Part shown: positions 10,924-21,181 of the stretch, piece by piece
Numbering within the stretch: the first letter of the stretch is position 1
How the letters are laid out: every line of letters begins with the position of its first letter
Assembly (NCBI GenBank): GCA_050260275.1
Contig: JBLNBX010000240.1
Location: 1-48,380 of the forward strand
Length of the DNA stretch: 48,380 nt
Origin: DATMXS01 sp050260275
GTDB taxonomy: Bacteria; Acidobacteriota; Terriglobia; Bryobacterales; Bryobacteraceae
Direction: 5' to 3'
The notes under the pieces: generated by a model
Seen by the model: only the letters and a program-made list of their open reading frames with translations
What the model was told of the DNA's origin: nothing
The model's database searches: none
Translations under genes and position numbers: made by a program

Positions 10924-13789
10924 ATGAGAGACCTTCGCGTCCAATTCTCGAGCGCGCTGCTGATGACCTTGACGGCAGCCGCGGTGATCTGCGCGTACAT
11001 TAACTTCCAGCAACAACCCTGGCTGCTGCCCGATGACGGCGTCGTATGGAGCGAGCGCGACGGGGCGGTGACGGCTCTGCATGTCATGAAGGGCGCCGCC
11101 GGCAGCCGCGCGGGCATCAAAGCCGGCGACGTGGTGCTCCGCATCAATAGCGTGCCCATCGACAAGGCCACCGATGTGAGCAGGGTCCTGGTGGCCATCA
11201 AGATCTGGGGCACGGCGCGCTACGAGCTGCGCCGGGGCGGCGTCGATTTCGGAACCACCCTCATCGTCCAGCCGGCTCCCAAGGATTTCGCGGCGCTGCA
11301 CTACCAGTACATCATCGGCCTTGCCTATCTCCTGATAGGCCTCTACGTCCTGTTCCGCCGCGGCAGCGCGCCCATGGCGCGGCATTTTTACGTCCTCTGC
11401 CTCGCCTCGTTCGTTTACTCGACGTTCCATTTCACCGGGAAACTCAACAACTTCGACCGGGTGATGTATTGGGGCAACGTGGCCGGCGGGCTTTTGGCGC
11501 CGACCATTTTCCTGCACTTCTGCCTGGTGTTCCCAGGCGTCCGAAGCTGGTTCCGGCGCGGGCGCATCCGCCAGGCCGTGCTGTACCTGCCCGCAGTTCT
11601 GCTCATGGCCGTCTTCGTGGGCTTCGCCTCGGGCCGCGTGCTGATCGCTGTGCCGATGGTCGAGATGAACTGGATTCTCGACCGCGTCTGGCTGGGCTTC
11701 CTGAGCGTGACCTATCTGCTGGGCGGGGTGATTCTCGCCTGGGCCTACCGCCGCGCCGAAGACCCCATGGTGCGCCAGCAGATCAAGTGGCTGCGCAACG
11801 GGACGATCGCCGCGATCCTGCCGTTCATGGCCATATACGTCATCCCCTACCTGCTGGGCGCGATTCCCACAGCCTGGATGAATGCCGCCGTCCTCTCGCT
11901 GCTGCTCATCCCGCTTACCTGGGCCTGGGCGGTCATCCGCTACCGGCTCATGGACGTCGACATCATTTTCCAGCAGGGTTACGTGGACACGCTGGCAACC
12001 ATCTGCGTGCTGGCGCTGTTCTACGGCCTCATCTTCTCGGTCGGCAAGTTCGAGGATCTGGGCGCGGCCGCCGGCGCGGCGCTGGTTCTGATCGCGGCGC
12101 TCATCTTCCAGCCCATCCGCAACTGGATACGGGAGGTGCTGGACCGGTACGTGTTCTACAAGGACCGCTATGATTACCGGCGCACGCTGATCGAGTTCGC
12201 GCGCGACCTCAGCTCGGAGGTCGATCTCGACGCCATGCTCGGCTCGGCAGCCGACCGCCTGGTGCGCACCCTCTCGATCCAGCGCGTGGGCTTCTTCCTG
12301 CAGGACGATGACGGCCAGTTCCGGCTGGTGAAGACATCCGGCGCGCCGATGGTGAACGAGGACACCTCCGGGCTCGACCTGTCGTTCCTCTCGTCCAGCC
12401 CGGATCGCGCGTACCTGTTCTTCGAGTCCACCAAACGCCCGCTGGACGTGATCTCGCGGCAGTGGCCGCAATCTGTGCGCCACGCCATCTCCGAGCTCGA
12501 TTTCACGTACTACATACCGTGCTCCGTGCGCGGCCGTGCTATCGCGTGGCTTGGCGCAAGCCGCACCGACAAGGGCGATTTCCTCACCAGCGACGACCTC
12601 GAACTCCTCATCACTGTTTCCGGCAACATCGGCATAGCGGTGGAGAATGCGCAGCTCTACCGCTCGCTCGAGCGGAAGATGGAGGAGTACGAGCGGCTCA
12701 TCGAGTCGATCCGCGTGGGCATCCTTGCGGTGGACCTCGAAAACCGCGTCGAGAGCTGGAACACGCAGATGGAGCGGCTCACCGGCATCCAGCGCGACCA
12801 GGCGCTCGGCCGGCACCTCTCCGAGCTGTTCCCCGAGGAACTGGTGCAGCAACTGGCGTCGGCCGGAGGCGTGCACCATATCTACAAGTACAAGTTTCCG
12901 CTGAGTCCAGCGCCGCCGAAGGTGGTGGAACTGCCCGTGCACAACGGCGGGGCGGCGCGCGGCAACGGAGGAAGCCAGCAGCTGGCCCAGCCGGAGGTGG
13001 TTGCGAACATCGCTGTCGCGCCGCTGCTGTCGAAGGAAGGCGAGCAGATCGGCCGCCTGATCATCGTGGACGACGTCACGGAGCGCGACGAGCTGGAGCG
13101 GCGCCTGATGCAGGCGGACAAGCTCAGCTCGATCGGCCTGCTCGCGGCCGGCGTCGCGCACGAGGTTAACACGCCGCTTGCTGTCATCTCGACCTACGCG
13201 CAGATGCTGCAGCGCCAGGTGTCGGGCGACGACCAGAAGGCGCGCCTGCTCGACAAGATCTCCAAGCAAACCTTCCGCGCCAGCGAGATCGTCAACTCGC
13301 TGCTCAATTTTTCCCGCACCTCGCCAACGGCTTTCGTCGAGGTGAACCTCAACCGGGTGATCCAGGAAAGCGCCCTGCTCATCGAGCATCAGCTTCAGAA
13401 GGCGGGCATTAGGTTAGAATTGGACCTGGAAGAGCAAATCCCTTCCATCAAAGGAAATCCGGGAAAGCTCCAGCAGGTGTTTTTGAATCTTTTCCTGAAC
13501 GCCCGGGATGCCATGGAGAACGGCGGAACCCTCACGGTCCGCAGCCGCGCCCAGGGCGATGCCATAGCCGTAGATGTGCTCGACACCGGCCACGGCATCA
13601 GCCAGGAGCACATCTCCCGCATCTTCGACCCGTTCTTTACGACCAAGGCTGTCCGTAAAGGAACCGGGCTTGGCTTGTCGGTGACCTACGGCATTGTCCG
13701 CGAGCACCTCGGCGTCATTGACGTCTACAGCCAGCCCGGCGAGGGCACGAGGTTCCACCTGGAGTTCCCGCTCGCTAGGAAAGCCGTAC

Positions 13790-13797
<8 letters not shown>
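10924..13797 (+). CDS. Membrane sensor histidine kinase with PDZ, multi-helix, GAF and PAS domains
   Basis: The frame is open from 10834, but the ATG at 10924 starts directly with a membrane helix, giving 957 residues. Order: helix 1 (about 10-26), a PDZ-like domain (about 35-115, with GSRAGIKAGDVVLRINS), some eight helices (about 125-395), GAF (about 430-585), PAS (about 598-720), HisKA with phospho-acceptor His746 in AGVAHEVNTPL, then an HATPase domain with the N box (NLFLNARDAM), DTGHGI and GTGLGLS. It should autophosphorylate and pass the phosphate to the NtrC-type regulator whose ATG lies inside its last 8 bases. An extracytoplasmic PDZ next to a 7TM-like sensor region is unusual and could sense protein C-termini or envelope stress; the signal is unknown. 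Confidence 0.9.
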
Positions 13798-15250
<1,453 letters not shown>

Positions 15251-15336
15251 AGGCTTCTCCTTAGAGAGGAGTCGGGCAGATCAGTCTCATGGGTTCGGGA
15301 CGCGTGCTTTCCTGGCCGGTGACGGCAGGCTGGCGG

Positions 15337-16740
15337 TTACACTTTCTGGGCGGCTGCACGACACTCGTCCGTCCCCGTGTCCCTCCGGCTGGCATAAATG
15401 CGCCGGTCGAGAAGGTGGTTGAATCGATAGCTCAGGTTTGCAACCAGAACTAGACGAAACGTTCTGATGCTGCGTGTGTTCCTGGCGAGTCGCAGCATCC
15501 GCCGGAGAATGCGCGTATACGAGTAAAACACATCGTTGAACCGGTTTACCTCGTCTACCGCTTCGGCGAAGGTAAGATGCTTGTAGTTGGCCACCGGATA
15601 AGTTAGAGTGTAGTACTTCCAATCCCCGGGGTAGTTGTTCGACCGGATCCTGCCTTCGCGCTCCATTTGAGCGTATACCGCGGTCCCGGGGAGCGGAGTA
15701 AGGATCAGAACGTTGGCTGCGTCGATGCCATACTCGCTGGCCGCGCGGGTGATTGCCCCGCTAATCCCCCGCTGGTCCGTATCGATCCCTATGATGAACG
15801 AGCCCACAACGCACATGCCGTGCCGTTGAATCCGGCGGACGGACGCGCGGAAGTCTCTCCCCTTCTGGAGGTTGAACTTTTTGCCAACGGACATGAGCCC
15901 TTCCACTGTGGGGGATTCGAAACCGACGAACACGCCTTGGCATCCCGAACGCGATGCTAGATCAAGCAATTCGTCATCGTCGGCAAAGTTGATGGTCGCT
16001 TGGCAGATCCAAGGCCGGGTCAGCCCCTTGCGAATCATCGCTCGGAAGAGATCCTTGGAGTATGCAAGATGGTCAGGCCGCGTACCGATGAGGTTGTCAT
16101 CAACGAAGAGGACGAGCTTTTCCCGGATCAGCCGCAGTTCTTGAATGACATCGCCGACGGGCCGACGGCGGAACGTCCCTCCGTTGAATGCGGTGACGCT
16201 GCAAAAGCTGCAATTCAGCGGACAGCCGCGTGAGGTTTGCACCGAGCCAAAATAGTAGCGTCCGTGGAGCAGGTCGTGGCGAGCGGGTGGAATTGCGTCC
16301 ATCGCACTGATGCCGCCCTGATACACCCTGCGCAGGCAATGGGTACGCGCATCCGACAATACCTGCCCCCATACCGATTCCGCCTCCCCCGTGACGACCG
16401 CATCCGCGTGTTCCAGCGCCTCGGCGTGACAGAAAGTGGCATGAATGCCTCCCATCACGACCGGCACTCCCATCGAGCGATAGATTCCAGCGACTTCGTA
16501 GGCCCGCGGAGCCTGTGACGTGAATGCCGTGATGCCGACGAGATCAGGCTTCGGCAAGCGTCCGTAATCGGGGCGGGACAAGTTCTCGTCGATCAGTGTC
16601 ACCTCCCACTCCGGCGGCGTCAGTCCCGCCACCACGAGAAGCCCGAGCGGCTTCCAGACTCGATATGTGTTCAGACGGTTCCAGTGGACCTTGTTCAGGC
16701 TTACGACTGGGTTGTCCGGATTTACCAGATAGAGCCGCAT
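15337..16740 (-). CDS. B12-binding-domain radical SAM protein
   Basis: A 467-residue protein with an N-terminal cobalamin-binding-like Rossmann domain (about 1-135, with VVMGGIHATF) and a radical SAM core whose 4Fe-4S cluster is held by the CxxxCxxC in RGCPLNCSFCS (about residue 175). The C-terminal part is helical and ends in a basic segment. Such proteins perform methylations or rearrangements using SAM and sometimes cobalamin, often on lipids or specialised metabolites. The substrate is not predictable from this sequence. The start ATG 16740 has AGGGGGA 7 bases upstream. The first 196 bases are also covered, in another frame of the same strand, by the extended reading frame of the upstream gene. 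Confidence 0.88.
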   Translation of the reverse strand: MRLYLVNPDNPVVSLNKVHWNRLNTYRVWKPLGLLVVAGLTPPEWEVTLIDENLSRPDYGRLPKPDLVGITAFTSQAPRAYEVAGIYRSMGVPVVMGGIHATFCHAEALEHADAVVTGEAESVWGQVLSDARTHCLRRVYQGGISAMDAIPPARHDLLHGRYYFGSVQTSRGCPLNCSFCSVTAFNGGTFRRRPVGDVIQELRLIREKLVLFVDDNLIGTRPDHLAYSKDLFRAMIRKGLTRPWICQATINFADDDELLDLASRSGCQGVFVGFESPTVEGLMSVGKKFNLQKGRDFRASVRRIQRHGMCVVGSFIIGIDTDQRGISGAITRAASEYGIDAANVLILTPLPGTAVYAQMEREGRIRSNNYPGDWKYYTLTYPVANYKHLTFAEAVDEVNRFNDVFYSYTRILRRMLRLARNTRSIRTFRLVLVANLSYRFNHLLDRRIYASRRDTGTDECRAAAQKV

Positions 16741-17524
16741 CCATTTTCCCCCTTCGATTCACCTCGTCTTCGTCTTGAAAACGATCGGCGGATCGCTCTG
16801 AAAATCGCGGCACCTGCTGTAGCTGATTTCCTGCTCGATGCGCAGGACCTTTAGCAGCCCCGGACGGCATGTGGCTGAGCGAGGACGTCGCCGGCGCCGA
16901 AGCAGGACCTGACAACAAATCGCGCTTGAGCTTGCTGTTCAAGGGTTTCGGGCCCAGCCACGCTGAAAACAGCGCATCCGCGAAGTCCTTGCCTTGAATT
17001 GTCATTTCCCGGCCCTGGCCGTGCACGATGGTGCCAACTCCCGGCAGGTACGTAAAGTCTATCTCATCGCCTTTCTTGAGCGCCGGGAGCGCCTGCTCCA
17101 GCTTGTCCAGCCGCTCGCGCAGGGCGGGCATCTCCGGGCCGGAGTTGCGCAGGATGCCCTCCTTCATGCTCTGCACAAACTGGGCGCGGCTGGCGTCGCG
17201 CAGCATCACGATAACCATGCGTTTGACCTCATCGGTTGTGATCGCTTTCTGCGCGTCTTGAGTCGGCTCTTCGAGGTAAAGGGCAATGACGTAAACCGAA
17301 AAGAAGATCTTCACCTTACGTAGCCCCATGCCGTTCAGCCGGAGCTCCTTCCCCGCAACTGTGATCACCTCCGGCAGGCTGACGCCCGACACTGTGCGCT
17401 CTCCTGCCGCCCCGACACCCAGCGCCGCGACGGAGCAAGAGGCCGCAGCCATCAACATACTAAATGGTTTCACGACAACATCCAAGAAGCTTCTGATGGA
17501 GACGGCAGGCTGTTCACGCAACAT
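16544..17524 (-). CDS. Exported chalcone-isomerase-like protein with an abnormal C-terminal extension
   Basis: Residues about 43-205 match bacterial chalcone-isomerase-like proteins: VSGVSLPEVITVAGKEL, an alternating strand-helix region, and the closing ADALFSAWLGPKPLNSKLKRDLL where family members normally end. Residues 1-40 contain a signal-peptide-like stretch; the true start may be a GTG or ATG around residues 18-25, because the ATG at 17524 has no Shine-Dalgarno. After residue 205 the frame runs on for about 120 residues rich in Ser, Ala, Arg and Gly without similarity, through the intergenic space and 196 bases into the radical SAM gene. This looks like loss of the normal stop codon near 16909. 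Bacterial relatives probably bind fatty acids or similar ligands in the periplasm; catalysis is not expected. Confidence 0.75.
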   Translation of the reverse strand: MLREQPAVSIRSFLDVVVKPFSMLMAAASCSVAALGVGAAGERTVSGVSLPEVITVAGKELRLNGMGLRKVKIFFSVYVIALYLEEPTQDAQKAITTDEVKRMVIVMLRDASRAQFVQSMKEGILRNSGPEMPALRERLDKLEQALPALKKGDEIDFTYLPGVGTIVHGQGREMTIQGKDFADALFSAWLGPKPLNSKLKRDLLSGPASAPATSSLSHMPSGAAKGPAHRAGNQLQQVPRFSERSADRFQDEDEVNRRGKMDAALSGKSGQPSRKPEQGPLEPSEHISSLEAARASRGGGTDAAGVGGDTDRRELVPPRLRTLAEA

Positions 17525-17798
17525 GGCTCAGTTCATTCGCAGAGACAGAGCCCACAGCATCCCCGGTCGCGACTGAAGCATGCAAACGGGCACCTGAACT
17601 CCCCGGCGTTGAATCTGCCTCTGGCTACGCCGGATTGATCGGCGATGTCCTTGTGCAGCCCTCGCCGCAGGGACGGCCCGCGCCCGGAGGTCCTGTTGGA
17701 GAACTGCTCGCTCACCCTCTTTTTACCATTATCATAGACTCGCTCCGGGCATCGCGGGCTGTGCATGCAAGTGTCTCATGCGCCGGTAATTCGACTAT

Positions 17799-18128
17799 TC
17801 AGAGCCCGAGGATGGCGGTGGACAGGCGGGACGTTGTCAGCCCTTCACAGTCAACTACTTCTCCGAGAAGTCCAGGACTACGTTCATCAAGGCGCCCAAC
17901 GGCACGATGATCGGGATCATCCGGTCCAACGGCAACGCCCGGACGGCGCAGGACTTCTGCGATCCGGCCTTCCGACGTATCGCTCTGACGGTCAGTGATT
18001 TCAAAACGGCCTGTGAGGCTCCAGGCGAAGGGCGTGTCACTCTTGACCGAATCAGAGTCAAGGGCGGCAGCAGCGTCGCCTTTCTTTGCGATCCCGACGG
18101 CAACACACTGCGCCTGCTTCATCGCTAG
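17799..18128 (+). pseudogene. Remnant of a VOC (glyoxalase/bleomycin-resistance fold) protein
   Basis: One frame encodes recognisable pieces of a VOC-superfamily protein: a first-module end (FIKAPNGTMIGIIRSNGN), then FRRIALTVSDFKTA, and the closing strand VAFLCDPDGNTLRLLHR before a stop at 18126-18128. The N-terminal module is missing; no ATG lies before 17907, and the sequence upstream of about 17840 has no VOC character. The piece is therefore a 5'-truncated gene rather than a working metalloenzyme. It lies in a low-density region together with the PEP-CTERM gene and a repeat copy. The limits are approximate. Confidence 0.5.
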
Positions 18129-18243
18129 CAGCCGCTGGGCTAACACCGCCGTTTCGGCCGGCCGGTTCGCGCCGGGATCACTCCCGGCGGAGCTTTCGCG
18201 GGTGGGCTGCTCGACAGCTAAGTGCGCCGATGCGGGATCGTAG

Positions 18244-18261
18244 CCGTCGCGAGAGCGACGG
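18244..18261. other. Perfect 7-bp hairpin with GAGA tetraloop
   Basis: The arms ccgtcgc (18244-18250) and gcgacgg (18255-18261) enclose gaga, a GNRA tetraloop. There is no T-run after it, so it is not a standard intrinsic terminator. It lies between the VOC remnant and the PEP-CTERM gene. Confidence 0.4.
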
Positions 18262-18360
18262 GTGCAACCCGACCCGGCAAGCATTGACAAAGGGAGTACC
18301 GTAAGTCCTGTAACCGCCACTGAGGGCGAGAAACGCTGCTGGTATCTGTCCGTTCCAGTA

Positions 18361-18393
18361 CGTACCGGTACGATTTGGGGTCGTTTTTTGCGT
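18361..18393 (+). promoter_or_regulatory. Palindrome plus sigma-54-like -24/-12 element upstream of the PEP-CTERM gene
   Basis: The 12-base perfect palindrome cgtaccggtacg (18361-18372) is followed by GG at 18378-18379 and GC at 18390-18391, exactly 10 bases apart, with TT before the GC as in sigma-54 promoters. The rest of the -24 box does not match the consensus, so the call is weak. The expected start of transcription would be near 18403, 27 bases before the ATG. Confidence 0.3.
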
Positions 18394-18429
18394 TAGAGAC
18401 TCTGGATAATAGGTGCGGTGGTATTACCT

Positions 18430-19059
18430 ATGCGAAGACTCCTGACGCTCACTGCTCTGCTGGCTCTGGGCTTCGGTTCGGCCAGCGCGGCAATTATCAA
18501 CGAATACTCCAGCCAAGCCGACTTCCTGACGGGAATCTCGAGCGGTTCCTACGTGGAGACGTTCAGCAGCATCAGATGGGGATCATCCCTCTCCTATTCG
18601 GGGAACGGATACTCGTACACGGCAAGCGCCGCTACCGACCTGCAGTCGCTGTACGGCTGGCTGCAGAACACGTGGCTGGGTGAAATCACTATCACGTTTA
18701 CGAGCGGCAACGTTACGGCAGTAGGGGCGGACTTCTTCGGGCTGAACCTTCTCGCCCAACGCGCCGGAACCACCATCACGCTCAACTTCTCAGACGGGTC
18801 GACCCGGACCATCGAGTACTCGCCATCTTCGGCCACCTTTACCGGGTTCACGTTCGATACGCCCCTGACCTACATGACCATGTCCGTCGAAAGCTACTTG
18901 CTCGCCAGCCGGTGGGCGGGGCTGGACAATCTGATAGTCGGGACGGCGGCAGCGGAAGAGCCCGTATCTACACCGGAGCCGGGCGCCTGGATACTCCTGA
19001 GCACCGGAATGGGGCTGCTCGCTCTCAGCCGGTTCACACGGCGGCGGAAAGGCGCGTAG
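18430..19059 (+). CDS. PEP-CTERM sorted surface/exopolysaccharide-associated protein
   Basis: A 209-residue protein from ATG 18430. It has a signal peptide (about 1-20, ending SASA), a Ser/Thr/Gly-rich beta-sandwich-like body, and a C-terminal PEP-CTERM tail: TPEPGAW at about 181-187, a hydrophobic helix, and a basic end (RFTRRRKGA). The tail directs processing by an exosortase at the inner membrane; the exosortase gene must lie elsewhere. The body resembles other Acidobacteriota and Planctomycetes PEP-CTERM proteins in composition, with no enzymatic motif. An alternative GTG start at 18418 would add four residues before the signal peptide and is less likely. Confidence 0.85.
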   Translation: MRRLLTLTALLALGFGSASAAIINEYSSQADFLTGISSGSYVETFSSIRWGSSLSYSGNGYSYTASAATDLQSLYGWLQNTWLGEITITFTSGNVTAVGADFFGLNLLAQRAGTTITLNFSDGSTRTIEYSPSSATFTGFTFDTPLTYMTMSVESYLLASRWAGLDNLIVGTAAAEEPVSTPEPGAWILLSTGMGLLALSRFTRRRKGA

Positions 19060-19574
19060 CAAGCGGTAGGGCCCCGGCGCCGGGGCTCATGGCCGAGCCC
19101 TCGAGGGCAGGGGACTCATGGTCTGCAATGCCGCGGTCTCGTTCTCGAGTTCGAGGCTGTCGATAGTGAGAGCGCCGTGCCCGTCGCATGCGTTGGGCAG
19201 GCGCCCTCGCCCGCGCCGGACCGCCTGATCCGGCCTGGCTGCAGTGTCGTCGCGAGCTGGCCGCCTTAAGCGCCCGATGGGCGACCAGGGGGTCGCCCGC
19301 GGACCTGGGGGTCCGCCCCACAGAACCTGTCCGCCAGCGCTGAGCTCACGAATTCGCTGACCATGCGCCGCTTCTGCGCGTCGCCGGAATCTCCGCCCGA
19401 GCAGCCTCTCACCGTTGGCGAAGCCGCGCACGCGCCTGTTCTGCACCCATAGAGCCCAGCTTTACCGGCTCGTCCCAGTTCATAGGGAGCCGCGTGCGTC
19501 CAAGTTCCTGGTGCGGCGTTCTGAGGGAAGCGGTCAGGTCTACACAGCCTCACTCTTAGCGATGCTCCCTGCCG
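19060..19574. other. Intergenic region with repeat copy A
   Basis: About 515 bases between the PEP-CTERM gene and the convergent MFS gene. Open frames here give Arg/Gly/Pro-rich translations with no family resemblance. The only structure recognised is the dispersed palindromic repeat at 19192-19321. Confidence 0.5.
19192..19321 (+). repeat. Dispersed palindromic repeat, copy A
   Basis: This 130-base segment matches the reverse complement of 35512-35642 over nearly its whole length, with a short gapped stretch in the middle. It contains stem-loops such as gggcgacc-aggg-ggtcgccc (19279-19298) and ggacc-tggg-ggtcc, and ends in ccgccccac, which pairs imperfectly with gttgggcag at its other end. 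It has no coding capacity and lies between genes, as expected of REP- or MITE-like elements. Confidence 0.75.
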
Positions 19575-20876
19575 TTACGCCGTAGGCCGTTCTCCATGCA
19601 CCGCGACCTCCGCCGGGTCCAAACCCTTGGGCGTCGGCTCGGGAAGGCGGCCCGTCCAGTTCAGGAAACCCCAGGCAAGGGCAGTGGTGGAGCTGAGCAC
19701 GCCGGACCACGCTCCGATCGTTCGCGGATCGGCGGACGTAGACGCCAGTCCGGCGCCCAGCATCGAGAGCATCATGGTGGACCACGTGATTGTCTCCAGC
19801 GTTGCGAACACGCGGCCCCGGTACTCGTTGTCCACGTTCCTGAGCAGTTGCAGCATGTTCAGCACCGAGCTCACCCCAACCGCCGCTCGCGACAAGGCGA
19901 TAAAGAACAGCGCCAGCGGGTAGCTGCGCATCTGGCTGAAGACGACGTACGCCCCGCCGTGAATTACGTAGGCGATCGAGATGGTGAGCTTATACCCGGC
20001 GAACGTGCTTCGCTTGCCGAGCCAGTGGCCGAAGGCCCCGCCGGCGAGAAGGCCAATGCCGGCGCAGCCCCAGATCTCGCCGATGCCGGCCGGGCCGCGG
20101 TCGAAGACAATCTCCCCGAAGAGGCTGAACAGAATCTGCGCCGCGCCGCCACCGGTAGCCCAGCCAACGTTGATGAGGGCTATACCCACTATCAGCGGCG
20201 CTCCTCGCATGTAGCGGAGGCCGTCGGCGTAGTCTCTCCAGGGGCGGGCGATGTCGGCCTCAGTCAGCGCGTCCCGCTGCGGCCGGAAGGATCCGCCGCG
20301 CGGCGCTTTCATACGGCTGATGCTCAGCGCGGAGAACAGAAACGAAACCGCGTCGATCACGAATGCCCACTGATAGCCGAACTTCATGGCGCTCGTGCCG
20401 CCGGCCATGGTGCCGATGACGAGTGTGGTCCACTGCGTGATCTGCGTCATGGAGTTGGCCGCGTGGAGCTCGTCGCGGGTCGCGATGGAGGGCAGCACAG
20501 AAGCACGCCCGGCGGTGAAGAACGGCGATGCCAGCATGAGCGTCCCGCTCAGGGTCACCAGGAGCCACGGCTTGGGCCAGTGGATGGTTGCGATGAAGCA
20601 CGCAGCGACCACGGCGCGCATCAGGTCGCTCGCGATCATGATGCGCTTGCGGTCGAAGCGGTCCAGCATCACGCCCGCGAGCGGTCCGCCGATCAGGACC
20701 GCAACGCCGCGCGCGAGCATGACCGCCGTCACCCACATGCCGGATTTCGTCATGGCCAGCGCCAACGAGAACACAGCGATGGTGTTGAAGTGATCGCCGA
20801 CCTCGCTCACTATCTGGCCCATCCAGATGGAGCGGTAGTTTCGGTTGTGCCTGAGCAGGCTGATGAATGGCCTCAT
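19575..20876 (-). CDS. MFS exporter, EntS/MFS_3-like
   Basis: A 433-residue integral membrane protein with about 12 helices. The first cytoplasmic loop has the MFS motif A region (AGVMLDRFDRKRIMI), and the segment NEYRGRVFATLE in the second half is typical of the MFS_3 group, which includes the enterobactin exporter EntS and macrolide exporters. It probably exports a small molecule using the proton gradient; the substrate is unknown. It overlaps the end of the truncated EamA gene by 4 bases (ATGA) and so is the third gene of a translationally coupled unit with the menC-like gene. Confidence 0.88.
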   Translation of the reverse strand: MRPFISLLRHNRNYRSIWMGQIVSEVGDHFNTIAVFSLALAMTKSGMWVTAVMLARGVAVLIGGPLAGVMLDRFDRKRIMIASDLMRAVVAACFIATIHWPKPWLLVTLSGTLMLASPFFTAGRASVLPSIATRDELHAANSMTQITQWTTLVIGTMAGGTSAMKFGYQWAFVIDAVSFLFSALSISRMKAPRGGSFRPQRDALTEADIARPWRDYADGLRYMRGAPLIVGIALINVGWATGGGAAQILFSLFGEIVFDRGPAGIGEIWGCAGIGLLAGGAFGHWLGKRSTFAGYKLTISIAYVIHGGAYVVFSQMRSYPLALFFIALSRAAVGVSSVLNMLQLLRNVDNEYRGRVFATLETITWSTMMLSMLGAGLASTSADPRTIGAWSGVLSSTTALAWGFLNWTGRLPEPTPKGLDPAEVAVHGERPTA

Positions 20877-21181
20877 CGCGCCTGCTCCGTCAGAAATACC
20901 CCGCCGATCGCGAGCGCGCCGCCCAGCGCCAGCCCGCCGGTGACTCCTTCACCGAGCAGCGGAACAGCTAGCAGCGTGGCTATCGGAGGCTGTAGGTACG
21001 CGGAGGACGAAACGCGCGAGGCGGAAACATAGGTCATGGCCCAGTGGAGAATCAGGTAGCAGATGACGGACGGAAATGCCGCCATGTATAGAAAGCTGGC
21101 CCACGCGGCAAGCGAAACGCGGGGATGATTCGCGCCGCAGAGAATCGCGGCGGATGGACTTTCGCCCGGCTCCTCGCTCAT
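20873..21181 (-). pseudogene. Truncated EamA/DMT-family transporter (C-terminal part only)
   Basis: Only 102 residues, against about 300 for a normal EamA transporter. From residue 25 on, the sequence matches the last helices of the second EamA repeat (SFLYMAAFPSVICYLILHWAM, then the YLQPPIATLLAVPLLGE segment). Residues 1-22 have no membrane character and replace the missing seven or so helices. The ATG overlaps the stop of the menC-like gene (ATGA) and its own stop overlaps the MFS start, so the remnant sits in frame-coupled position. It may be a deletion product kept because it carries the coupling. A functional small multidrug-type dimer is possible but less likely. Confidence 0.65.

Noticed and set aside
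10840..13389. An 849-codon open frame opposite the histidine kinase gene
   Set aside because: It is a low-stop shadow of the kinase gene in GC-rich DNA, with an Arg/His/Glu-rich translation and no family resemblance.
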